A DNA stretch of 26,616 bases, taken from Acidobacteriaceae bacterium. Lineage in GTDB: Bacteria; Acidobacteriota; Terriglobia; Terriglobales; Acidobacteriaceae. A program made the position numbers and the translations under genes. The stretch spans positions 1 to 26,616 of the forward strand of contig PLST01000592.1 in assembly GCA_003164255.1 (NCBI GenBank). Direction: 5' to 3'. The notes beneath the pieces were generated by a model. It did no database searches, was not told the origin of the DNA, and saw only the letters and a program-made list of their open reading frames with translations. Positions 1 to 6,684 of this stretch are shown in pieces; position 1 is the first letter of the stretch; each line of letters starts with the position of its first letter.

Positions 1-611
1 TATACGGCGGGCTTCTGCGCAGATACGCGAATCGACCTCGGCAGGCTTTCACAGAGTGCCGCTCGTTCAGCTCCGATCAAACTGACGACGGCACTGAAGT
101 GTGTGGGAAGCACGCTCATTCGGCCTCTTTGCAGAGCATTGAAAATAGCATCCGCCACAGTTTCATCGCTCAACTGCGCCCTGACATCCGCGTGCGTGAG
201 TAAATCCACGGTGCAGCCGACCCTTAGAGCCGGATAGCGCTCCGAACAAATTCGCCATGCTTTGCGCTCGTCGATATAAGCGACGCCGGATTGTTCGATC
301 GCGCACGCGATGGTGGCCGCTTCGCCGTCATCGAGTGTTTCGGCAGCAGCCCCGATGACCAATCCCTCGAAATGCTGCATGCCAATATGGCCGAGGTTGA
401 AGACTTTCACGATTCCGCCGTTCACGAGTTCATCGAATTGCTCGAAATCCATCCTCCCGCGCCCGCGCCCGATCGCTAATTCCGAAGGCACAACGTCAAC
501 GACGACGAATGGCTGCGGCAGCGCCCCGATAATTGAAGACGCGAACCCTGTCGCGATCAAGTTGATGACGACGCTCGTGTCGGCTACCAGAGGTGAGGGG
601 CAGTTACTCAA
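1..611 (-). CDS. PIN-domain protein, probable RNase/toxin (3' end outside window)
   Basis: The frame is open from TTG 611 to the left edge, so about 203 residues are visible and the C-terminus is missing. The start TTG lies inside the end of the upstream ImmA/IrrE gene (TTGAGTAA, 8-base overlap) and has a GGAGG 11 bases upstream; no ATG or GTG in frame fits better. The N-terminus LVADTSVVINL is the classic first PIN strand with Asp11. Other expected acidic positions are Glu44 (VPSEL), Asp95/Glu97 (LDDGEAATIA) and Asp114 (YIDERKAWRI), so the metal-binding set looks intact. PIN domains are Mg-dependent RNases, often toxins. PIN genes directly after XRE-ImmA/IrrE genes are a recurrent toxin-antitoxin-like pairing. 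Here the pair is fused to the end of a QueC-like operon. RNase activity and toxicity are inferred from the family. Confidence 0.85.
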   Translation of the reverse strand, partial: MSNCPSPLVADTSVVINLIATGFASSIIGALPQPFVVVDVVPSELAIGRGRGRMDFEQFDELVNGGIVKVFNLGHIGMQHFEGLVIGAAAETLDDGEAATIACAIEQSGVAYIDERKAWRICSERYPALRVGCTVDLLTHADVRAQLSDETVADAIFNALQRGRMSVLPTHFSAVVSLIGAERAALCESLPRSIRVSAQKPAV

Positions 612-1785
612 GTATTTCCCTGCCTCCGTCGGCGTCGTCACCTTCGTGCGGTTGACTGCCAAGAATCTCGCGCAATTCGACCCGGTCCAGGTGCAGCAGA
701 CGGGCCAATTGCCCTTCGCTCATGAGTCCTCGCCTGTGCGCCTCATATGCCAACAGATTTAACCTTAAGGTCGTGGGACGGTCGGCATCGGCTTTCTCCG
801 CATCGGGGAAGATCAGATCGCCTAAAACCTGCCGGGCTTGTTCGTCCGTAATCCCGCCATTGGCGACGAACCAATCCCAGGTTCCCAGCTTCACCGAACC
901 GAGTTCTTCGAGCCGACGAACCATAGCCTCTCTCGACACGCCAAAAAAGTACGCGAGGATGATGACATGTCGCCGCGTCATGCGATCCGCCCCTGCCGTC
1001 ACTTCCTGAAACTTCTGAAGGACGGCGCGCGCAGGTGTCAGGAACGCTCGGGCGAATGCATTGGCGTAGCGCTCCTCCCGCGAATTCTCGATTTCGTCCA
1101 GATGCAGGATTTCGGGTTGCCGTCGTGTTGAAATGAGATGACCTGTTTCATGCCCGCCGCTGTTATTTCTTCGTTCACGCGGATGGTTCGCGTTAAGCAA
1201 TATGCAGGCCCCAAGGGCATCGTCGTAAGCGAAAACACCTGAAATGCGTCCGTCCACTCTGCGGATATATACCCTGACGCCAAGCTCCATTTCCAAAAGC
1301 GTGACGATGTTCGTGACAGGTCCGATCCCCAGCCCAAGGCGCTGGCGCAACTCCGCAGCATCCTGTTCCGCCTGAGCCTTCACATCGCCGGGCAATATCG
1401 TGCGTTCCGGCGGATAGTTTCGCTCGCGCTTGATCCCCAGCAGGTTTTCAAGCTCCACTTCAGCTTTCGCCAGGTCCGCCATCAGTTCAGCGGCCTCGGC
1501 TGCGGCCTCATCGCTGCCCACCATGCGCCGGAACCGCGGCGCTAGATCGACATGGACAGATTCCCGCCGAAGCACGGCATTCACGGAGGTGCCATACAAC
1601 TTCGCAAGTTGTTGCAGCTCGCTCGTGCGCGCGCGCCGCTCCCCTTGCTCCATCGCAACGATGGTCGTTCTTGCGACGCCGATAGCCTGCGCCGCGGCGG
1701 CCTGCGTCATCTTCGCGCTTTCGCGCGCGAGGCGCAGCCGCTCTCCAGTCTCCGCTGGCAGAATCTGGTCAATAGGAGTCGTCAT
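604..1785 (-). CDS. XRE-family HTH / ImmA-IrrE metallopeptidase regulator
   Basis: A 393-residue protein. Residues about 13-75 form an XRE/Cro helix-turn-helix (MTQAAAAQAIGVARTTIVAME), followed by a helical linker and an ImmA/IrrE (COG2856) zinc peptidase domain. The HExxH motif is at residues 212-216 (HETGH), and the third-ligand region is EERYANAFARAFLTP at about 237-251. In this family the HTH part represses and the peptidase cleaves a repressor or antitoxin on a signal (ImmA/ImmR, IrrE/DdrO). ATG 1785 is chosen because it forms an ATGA overlap with the stop of the QueC-like gene; a TTG at 1803 is the only longer start and looks weaker. The gene overlaps the PIN gene downstream. It likely controls the operon through the inverted repeat at 3751-3780, and may act as antitoxin to the PIN protein. 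Both roles are inferred. Confidence 0.88.
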   Translation of the reverse strand: MTTPIDQILPAETGERLRLARESAKMTQAAAAQAIGVARTTIVAMEQGERRARTSELQQLAKLYGTSVNAVLRRESVHVDLAPRFRRMVGSDEAAAEAAELMADLAKAEVELENLLGIKRERNYPPERTILPGDVKAQAEQDAAELRQRLGLGIGPVTNIVTLLEMELGVRVYIRRVDGRISGVFAYDDALGACILLNANHPRERRNNSGGHETGHLISTRRQPEILHLDEIENSREERYANAFARAFLTPARAVLQKFQEVTAGADRMTRRHVIILAYFFGVSREAMVRRLEELGSVKLGTWDWFVANGGITDEQARQVLGDLIFPDAEKADADRPTTLRLNLLAYEAHRRGLMSEGQLARLLHLDRVELREILGSQPHEGDDADGGREILE

Positions 1786-3173
1786 TGCACACTCAATGCC
1801 CAATCAGCCAAGAAAGAATCACGTCCGAGAGAACCCATGAAGTTCGTCCATTCATATTTATGTTGTTGAAGCAGGCGATGTAACTTTGCCGAGGCCTCAG
1901 CCTCACCGAGGTGCAGCGTTCGTCCTAGTTGGACAGCGCTTAGCTTGAGCCGTCCTGCGTTAGCGGCAGAATCCAGGAGCGCTGCAAGGTGATCCAGATG
2001 CAGCACGCCAGCAATGGCATATTCGCGCTGAGAGCGCGTGAACTTATTCCGAGGAAAATCCGCTGCCGTTCCAGCTTCGAACGAGTTCGCCGACAGGTCC
2101 TCCCAAACAAAGTGCTCCTTAGATTCCTGCAGGCCCGCAGCGTGAACGCTGAGGCGTCTCAACATGCAGGCGGCGCAGATTCCGCATTGGCGCTTTTTAT
2201 GGTCCACGCTCACCTGGCGGCTTTGCTGCCAGCAGGACCACGTATCGGCCCAGGAATCGTCTCCGTCGCATTCATCCGTGTATGCCTTCAGCGTCTCCGC
2301 CTTCGTAGACCAGAGCCTCGGAAATGCAAACTGCGCCCGGTGATTGAGAATTGCCGCGAAAAACACCTCCATGCGCGCGGTGAACAGTGGATGTCCTCGG
2401 AAATCCTCGTAAGCCTGGCCAACAGGGACCAGAGCAGGACCGATGGAGCCCTGGCCGCTCTCCGGCAGGATAATCTGCCCGGCACCGGAGAGAAACGCTG
2501 CGAGGCCGCTGATCACGGCGAATTTGAAGCCGCGTGAGCGCGCGGACGACTCCACGAATGGTCGGCCTCCGGGCTTCACCTGATAGGGCACCGACGTAAA
2601 CGGTTCGCGGCCGACGGCAAGCACTTCTTTGCTCCGCAGCCTTGAGCCCAAGCGGATACGCACGAGCCGATCTCCCATGCTGCGCATCATCAGGCCGGCG
2701 ACCGCTTTGGAATCGAGACCGTTGCTAAAGGGAAGAACTGCTTCCAGGTTGCTCGGCAGATTTAACTTGGACTGCTGCGGTGCATCCGCGTCCTTCTTGC
2801 GCTTTCGGAATTCGAACCGCCAGACGTCGCCGGTGAGAAATGACACCGCGTCCGTTAAAGACTTCTTCACTTTGGTGTCGTTCCATCGATCAGGATTGTG
2901 AACCGGAACCAGCACATCGAATTCCCGCCGCCAGGTAAAGCTTGGACGCCGTCTCGTTCGGTCGGCGAACTCGACCGCCGCCGCGACGAGCAGGGCGTCG
3001 TAAGCGACCGGCTCCCATTTGGCGAAGAAGTATGATTCCAGGCTCTCCGTAGAGAACTCGACCTCTCGTTCGATCTGGCAGGCCAGTGCCCCTTTGCGTG
3101 GCCTTGTCCCTTGTTCACACACATGGACTGTCAAATGAGGCATCGCAGGCGCTATCTCGTCTGTCGTCTTCAT
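1782..3173 (-). CDS. QueC-like (7-cyano-7-deazaguanine synthase superfamily) protein, defence-associated type
   Basis: At 463 residues it is about twice the size of housekeeping QueC. The central part has a PP-loop-like ATP-binding motif, LPFSNGLDS, at residues 147-155, where housekeeping QueC has SGGxDS. The QueC-type zinc site is C314 plus C330-G-x-C333-x-x-C336 followed by LRR. Between them, residues 210-275 (RSRGFKF, ILPESGQGSIGP, HPLFTARM) correspond to the QueC core. QueC makes preQ0 from carboxy-deazaguanine with ATP and ammonia. Enlarged QueC-like proteins occur instead in anti-phage systems such as Qat (QatC) and type IV CBASS. The N-terminal 140 residues have no counterpart I recognise. 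No queD, queE or folE-like gene is visible nearby, which argues against tRNA queuosine synthesis. It overlaps both neighbours by ATGA. The superfamily call is firm; the defence role is inferred. Confidence 0.82.
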   Translation of the reverse strand: MKTTDEIAPAMPHLTVHVCEQGTRPRKGALACQIEREVEFSTESLESYFFAKWEPVAYDALLVAAAVEFADRTRRRPSFTWRREFDVLVPVHNPDRWNDTKVKKSLTDAVSFLTGDVWRFEFRKRKKDADAPQQSKLNLPSNLEAVLPFSNGLDSKAVAGLMMRSMGDRLVRIRLGSRLRSKEVLAVGREPFTSVPYQVKPGGRPFVESSARSRGFKFAVISGLAAFLSGAGQIILPESGQGSIGPALVPVGQAYEDFRGHPLFTARMEVFFAAILNHRAQFAFPRLWSTKAETLKAYTDECDGDDSWADTWSCWQQSRQVSVDHKKRQCGICAACMLRRLSVHAAGLQESKEHFVWEDLSANSFEAGTAADFPRNKFTRSQREYAIAGVLHLDHLAALLDSAANAGRLKLSAVQLGRTLHLGEAEASAKLHRLLQQHKYEWTNFMGSLGRDSFLADWALSVQ

Positions 3174-3736
3174 AGTCTGACTCCGTCATCCAACCCTTGC
3201 ATCCTTACGGTCTGGCGAGCAGGTGCCTTGTCGTCGAGCTTCAAGATCTGACGCGCGAGCGCGGCCAGAGGCGATGACGCAATCGACTGATCGAGCCTTC
3301 TGCGGGTATTCACCGCGCGCGGCGCTGTGGCTTTTCTGTAGTAGTGTTCTTCGATCGAGCGCGCGCTTCGCGCCGCGTGATCTTCGAGCGCGGCGGTCAT
3401 CGCTGTGGCGAAGTCGTTGACTTCGGCAGCGCCGCTCGGCGAGAGTTCCATGAGATTGTTGAGCAGCGTGGCACCGATCCCGCAGCCGGCGACGTCACGC
3501 AATGCTTCGAGACGCGGCTTCGGGTCGTCCTTGAAGAGGGAAGAGCCTTGATCGTCAAGGACGTTGCGGATGCCGTCGATGAATCCTGGGCTCATCTGGC
3601 TCTCGCAATCTTGCCGGAGAGCCGGAATTAAGACAGTGGTAATCTCGTCCGTTGAGAACGCAACATTTGCGCAACGCTCTGCAACGCGCTTCCAGCGCGG
3701 AGGCATTGGCAGGCTACGGTGTGGCCCGTCACTCAT
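3170..3736 (-). CDS. Unknown 188-residue protein, operon partner of QueC-like protein
   Basis: First gene of the island operon. ATG 3736 is chosen because GGGGAGG lies just upstream (3741-3747) and the likely promoter ends at about 3759, so the longer frame up to 3805 would not be transcribed. The protein starts MSDGPHRSLPMPPRWKR, a short basic, Pro-rich tail. A mostly helical body follows (about residues 25-125), with an Arg-rich stretch near EEHYYRKATAPRAVNTRRR, and the C-terminus has no recognised motif. There is no signal peptide or membrane segment. It ends in an ATGA overlap with the QueC-like gene, so the two products are probably made in step and may form a complex. By position it resembles the unknown protein next to QatC in Qat systems (QatB), but I cannot show homology by eye. 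Confidence 0.7.
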   Translation of the reverse strand: MSDGPHRSLPMPPRWKRVAERCANVAFSTDEITTVLIPALRQDCESQMSPGFIDGIRNVLDDQGSSLFKDDPKPRLEALRDVAGCGIGATLLNNLMELSPSGAAEVNDFATAMTAALEDHAARSARSIEEHYYRKATAPRAVNTRRRLDQSIASSPLAALARQILKLDDKAPARQTVRMQGLDDGVRL

Positions 3737-3740
3737 ACAT

Positions 3741-3747
3741 CCTCCCC
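3741..3747 (-). promoter_or_regulatory. Ribosome binding site deciding the start of the island operon
   Basis: GGGGAGG on the minus strand, 4 bases before ATG 3736. The short spacing is unusual. It is the only strong Shine-Dalgarno match here and lies downstream of the proposed -10, so it selects ATG 3736 over upstream alternatives. Confidence 0.6.
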
Positions 3748-3750
3748 GTA

Positions 3751-3780
3751 TGTCAGAAACTATCGCATAAATATCTGACA
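3751..3780. promoter_or_regulatory. Inverted-repeat operator candidate over the island promoter
   Basis: TGTCAGA (3751-3757) and TCTGACA (3774-3780) are perfect 7-base inverted repeats separated by 16 bases, about two helical turns centre to centre. They bracket the -10 box and part of the spacer, which is where a repressor would block RNA polymerase. The XRE-ImmA/IrrE protein of the same operon is the obvious candidate ligand; this is inference. Confidence 0.5.
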
Positions 3781-3787
3781 ATGTCAA
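3759..3787 (-). promoter_or_regulatory. Predicted sigma70-type promoter of the QueC-like operon
   Basis: Reading the minus strand, a perfect -35 TTGACA (3787-3782) is followed by a 17-base spacer and GATAGT (3764-3759), which matches TATAAT at 4 of 6 positions. The predicted start at about 3752 gives a leader of only some 15 bases before ATG 3736. Confidence 0.6.
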
Positions 3788-3871
3788 AATCTCCAAAGCG
3801 AGCACCTAGCCACGAAGGTGAGGACGCGACCTATCATCAAGAGTTGGAATAATTTAGAAAATCAACGGTAG

Positions 3872-4579
3872 GTGGGTCTGACGCTGATGGGCTCTGACGA
3901 ACTCCAAAACGAAGCGGACATCGCTGAGAACGAGTGGCAGGAATTCCGTCACGAGAATGCGGAACCGATTCATGTCGAGGAGCTGTTCCGCCTCGATCTC
4001 AAGAATCTGCCGGAAGACATCGTTATTCGCATCTTGGACGACTATTTTCCGGACACCTCAATCTGGAGGGAAGTCGAATTTCTTGTGTGCGAGATCGAGG
4101 AGCATCTCTACACAAAATACTGGGAGCACAAATTCTCCGCTTACGCCTTCGCGGAAGCGATGGAGCGCGCAGTTCGCAGGCTCTCAAATGAGGGGCATCC
4201 CATTTCCGATCCCGCCCGCGACGATGACGACGTGCATATCTTCGTGCGTTGGAAACTCACACTCCCGCTTGAAACTCCTCACGATAAGCTGGCGGAATCG
4301 ATCAAATCGGCGTTCGATCTTGTCTGGAGCCGGGCTGATTCAATTCTTGAAAACTCCGACTCAGTTCTGATCCTCGGAAAGGACAAAGGACCCGCGCTCG
4401 ATCGGCTCAAGAGAATCGCCACTAAGCTCGAAGATATCGGGTATTTCACGTACATCATCAAGGAGCAGCCGGACAGATTGGGTGAAAGCGTGATCCAGAA
4501 GGTGATGCGCTTTGCGCTCTCGTCAAAATTCGTAATTGTCGAGGTGCGAGCTAGTTCGGAAGGGCCGGTGGTGGCGTAG
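3872..4579 (+). CDS. Unknown protein with C-terminal Rossmann/TIR-like segment, possibly truncated
   Basis: A 235-residue frame divergent from the QueC-like operon. GTG 3872 is the longest start; ATG 3887 (MGSDELQNEAD) is equally possible, with AGGTGG about 11 bases upstream. The N-terminal 150 residues are acidic and helical with no family I recognise. From about residue 165, a hydrophobic strand SVLILGKDKG leads into helix and strand repeats (LKRIATKLEDIGYFTYIIKE, then FALSSKFVIVE). This resembles TIR-like or other Rossmannoid sensor domains found in defence and STAND proteins. Such domains normally continue well beyond this point, but here the frame stops 10 residues after FVIVE. No signal peptide or membrane helix is present. 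The domain assignment is tentative, and the gene could be a broken remnant. Confidence 0.6.
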   Translation: MGLTLMGSDELQNEADIAENEWQEFRHENAEPIHVEELFRLDLKNLPEDIVIRILDDYFPDTSIWREVEFLVCEIEEHLYTKYWEHKFSAYAFAEAMERAVRRLSNEGHPISDPARDDDDVHIFVRWKLTLPLETPHDKLAESIKSAFDLVWSRADSILENSDSVLILGKDKGPALDRLKRIATKLEDIGYFTYIIKEQPDRLGESVIQKVMRFALSSKFVIVEVRASSEGPVVA

Positions 4580-4584
4580 TCAAT

Positions 4585-4599
4585 GGTTGGACTTCAACC
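4585..4599. other. Short hairpin between convergent genes
   Basis: GGTTG and CAACC form a 5-bp stem with a 5-base loop just after the stop at 4579. There is no T-run, so it is a weak terminator candidate at best. The rest of 4580-4681 holds nothing clear apart from a short alternative frame that ends at about 4641. Confidence 0.25.
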
Positions 4600-4681
4600 G
4601 CCAAGCAGAGCTTGTGGATCTGAAATCAATGCGGCAGAAGCGCTAAGCGACGAGGCAGCGCGTGATCCTTGAACGTGGGTT

Positions 4682-5443
4682 CTAATCGCTGGGAGTTGGC
4701 TCTAGCATCGCGCTGTCGAAAGCGTGCACGATCAGCTTCTCGGAGTATGCGATGTGGTCGATCATTGCTTGCCGCGATTGCTCGGCATTGCCTTGCCGGA
4801 AGATTTGATACAGCTCCCTGTGCGAAGCGAGTTCGTGCTGCTTGAATGCATCCAGATCTTCGACATTCTTTTCCAGCATCACGCCGGCTCTGGCCATCAA
4901 CTGTGTGAATGAGAGAACGAGCTTGGCAAGGACGGCGTTTTGCGAAGCCTTTGCCACCATGTAATGGAATTCGACGGCCACGTATGCGATGGAGTCACCG
5001 CGCTGAATGCCCCTGTCAATCTTCGTGAGCACGTCCTCCATTGCCCAAAAGTCCTCAGGCTTGCCACGGACTGTTGCCAACGCAGCCGTCCCCGCCTCTA
5101 CAATCTTTCTGGTTTCCAACACGTCGAGGATAGCCTCCTTCTCGAGAAGAATGGCCAGAACATCCGCGCTGATGATGTACTCGGCAGTTACCCGCTTCAC
5201 AAAGCACCCAAGGCCTGGACGGATCTCGATTAAGTTGAGGGCTGCCATCATCTGCAGTGCCTCGCGGACCCCGGTCATGCTCACCCCGAACTGTTCGACG
5301 AGCTCATTTTGGGAGGGAAGCTTGCTTCCCGGTTTGAAAGTTCCGTCTTTCAACCAGCCGATCATCTTGTCTAGCGTTTGGGTAGAAAGAGTGTCGCGAT
5401 TGTCGGATGAACCATGACCCTTGCGAATCTGACGAGTCGCCAC
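4682..5443 (-). CDS. FadR-subfamily GntR transcriptional regulator
   Basis: A 253-residue regulator. GTG 5443 is chosen because GGGGAGG (5451-5457) sits 7 bases upstream; the longer frame to 5515 reads through the promoter region. The N-terminal winged helix is clear: KPGSKLPSQNELVEQFGVSMTGVREALQMMAALNLIEIRPGLGCFV. The C-terminal part is the all-helical FCD ligand-binding domain, with FHYMVAKAS and HRELYQIF regions that supply the usual metal-binding Asp/His residues. FadR-family proteins are mostly repressors released by an organic acid or amino acid from the pathway they control. It lies 83 bases downstream of the EamA gene on the same strand and is the only transcription factor in the 4.7-13 kb cluster, so it probably regulates that cluster. 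Confidence 0.88.
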   Translation of the reverse strand: MATRQIRKGHGSSDNRDTLSTQTLDKMIGWLKDGTFKPGSKLPSQNELVEQFGVSMTGVREALQMMAALNLIEIRPGLGCFVKRVTAEYIISADVLAILLEKEAILDVLETRKIVEAGTAALATVRGKPEDFWAMEDVLTKIDRGIQRGDSIAYVAVEFHYMVAKASQNAVLAKLVLSFTQLMARAGVMLEKNVEDLDAFKQHELASHRELYQIFRQGNAEQSRQAMIDHIAYSEKLIVHAFDSAMLEPTPSD

Positions 5444-5466
5444 CGGATATCCTCCCCTACTGGAAT

Positions 5467-5491
5467 TATGATACAGATATGTCCAATCATA
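5467..5491. promoter_or_regulatory. Inverted repeat TATGAT-N13-ATCATA upstream of the GntR gene
   Basis: TATGAT (5467-5472) and ATCATA (5486-5491) are perfect inverted repeats around a 13-base spacer, 24 to 48 bases before GTG 5443. This suits autoregulation by the FadR-type protein. The distal half-site doubles as the proposed -10 box of the gene. Confidence 0.45.
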
Positions 5492-5515
5492 CCTGTTGAC
5501 CTTCCTCATCTGCAA
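5486..5515 (-). promoter_or_regulatory. Predicted promoter of the GntR regulator
   Basis: On the minus strand, TTGCAG (5515-5510), an 18-base spacer and TATGAT (5491-5486) give a reasonable sigma70-type promoter, with the GntR gene starting 43 bases downstream. Confidence 0.4.
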
Positions 5516-5526
5516 GAGGCTTAGAA

Positions 5527-6513
5527 TCAGTGACTCTCGTCGCCGATTCCCATGTTACCAGCAGGCAGGGCACCCATGCGCGCCTTCTCCAGGCGTCCCT
5601 CATACACCGTCAATATCGTAGTGCTGGCCGCAACCAGAATTCCGCCTCCAATCTGACCTAACCCAACGCTCTGATGCAGGGTAATGATGGAGAGCAGCAG
5701 ACCAAAAACGGGCAGAAGATAGATGGAGACGGAGATCTGGGCGACATCCAGGCGCCCCAAGACCCACATCCAGAGCACCATCGCAAGGCCCCAGACGAAT
5801 CCTCCCAGCACAGCGATTGAGACCCATACCTGCCATCCGTAACCGGCCACAAGATAGAAGGGATGCGATTCTCCGCAGACAGAATAGATAGCGCAGGCCG
5901 AGCCGGCCACGATATAGCTGAAGACGAGTAGCTCGACCTCACTGAAGCGCGTTCTCACAATCTTGCTGTGGGTATTGAAGTAAGCGGCGCCAACGCCAGA
6001 GATGAAGATGACCAGATTCCCGAGCAGCAAATTTCTGGAGAAGGAACTGTGGCGGATATCCTGAACGGACAGCAACAACGTGCCTCCCAGAGCCACAACG
6101 ATAGCCGCAAGCCTCAGCAGCGTGAAGCGCTCGCCGAGCAAAAGCACCCCCATCAGGGTCATCATCACAGGTATGGTCAGGGACAGAATCGCGCCGTTTG
6201 ACGCATTTGAATGAGCGATACCCCAGGCAAGCCAAACCGAAGACGGAACAATACCGAACAAGCCAAGGAGCAGGAAGTCAACCACGCTGCGCAGGAAGGG
6301 CCGCACTATTGGGGGATTGCCGCGCCTTCGCCGCTCCAGGATCAGGAAAGGCAAGAGGAGTGCGGTGGCAAAAAGCAGTGTCCAGAAGTTAAGTGTGGTC
6401 ACGTCCATTGCACTGGAGGCGATTTGGTAAGCGGGGTATTCCGAGGCCCACATGAGATTGACCAGGATAAGCACAGCCAGATCTACCCAGTGAGAGGGGT
6501 TCAGCTTGTTCAT
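5527..6513 (-). CDS. EamA/DMT-superfamily transporter
   Basis: A 328-residue inner-membrane protein with about ten hydrophobic segments arranged as two EamA repeats, typical of the drug/metabolite transporter superfamily. ATG 6513 (MNKLNPSHWVDLAVLILVNL) is chosen; AAAGGA lies about 8 bases upstream, and the extension to 6558 is hydrophilic and lacks a ribosome site. The first repeat carries NLMWASEYPAYQIA, and the second ends near GGGILVAASTTILTVYEGR. EamA members usually export amino acids, nucleosides or other metabolites, or act as exchangers. It sits between the GntR regulator and the divergent SDR gene, so it probably moves a substrate or product of the neighbouring pathway. Specificity cannot be read from the sequence. 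Confidence 0.9.
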   Translation of the reverse strand: MNKLNPSHWVDLAVLILVNLMWASEYPAYQIASSAMDVTTLNFWTLLFATALLLPFLILERRRRGNPPIVRPFLRSVVDFLLLGLFGIVPSSVWLAWGIAHSNASNGAILSLTIPVMMTLMGVLLLGERFTLLRLAAIVVALGGTLLLSVQDIRHSSFSRNLLLGNLVIFISGVGAAYFNTHSKIVRTRFSEVELLVFSYIVAGSACAIYSVCGESHPFYLVAGYGWQVWVSIAVLGGFVWGLAMVLWMWVLGRLDVAQISVSIYLLPVFGLLLSIITLHQSVGLGQIGGGILVAASTTILTVYEGRLEKARMGALPAGNMGIGDESH

Positions 6514-6564
6514 GCGGGGTCCTTTCTCTGTCTCGCCGTGCCTGAACGAAGAAACCAAAACAGA

Positions 6565-6652
6565 CCTATCATATCAGAGCAGAAAGAATATGGATAAATG
6601 AAAGATAATGTTATTTTTCAAGAGCATCTAACCACTTCAAGAGATATGATTG
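6565..6652. promoter_or_regulatory. Divergent EamA/SDR control region with two ATATGAT motifs
   Basis: The 171-base gap between the two divergent genes contains GATATGATAGG on the minus strand (6575-6565) and GATATGATTG on the plus strand (6643-6652). Each could be a -10 box or a half-site for the GntR regulator. AAGATAAT at 6602-6609 recurs at 11231 and 13137. Confidence 0.35.
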
Positions 6653-6684
6653 CAATGAAATAAAGGACACGCGAGGAGCATCGA

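Noticed and set aside
310..762. 150-residue plus-strand frame
   Set aside because: It is antisense to the PIN and ImmA/IrrE genes, both of which carry clear family motifs.
1430..1840. 136-residue plus-strand frame rich in Ala, Ser and Arg
   Set aside because: Shadow of the XRE-HTH coding region on the opposite strand.
1989..2537. 182-residue plus-strand frame
   Set aside because: Antisense to the QueC-like gene; no ribosome site or family pattern.
1782..3173. Housekeeping queC for queuosine synthesis
   Set aside because: Double the usual length, altered PP-loop, defence-like neighbours and no other queuosine genes.
1..4579. Complete Qat or type IV CBASS locus
   Set aside because: Only the QueC-like component is recognisable; no ATPase, TatD nuclease, cyclase, TGT-like or OGG-like gene is in the window, although sequence left of base 1 is unseen.
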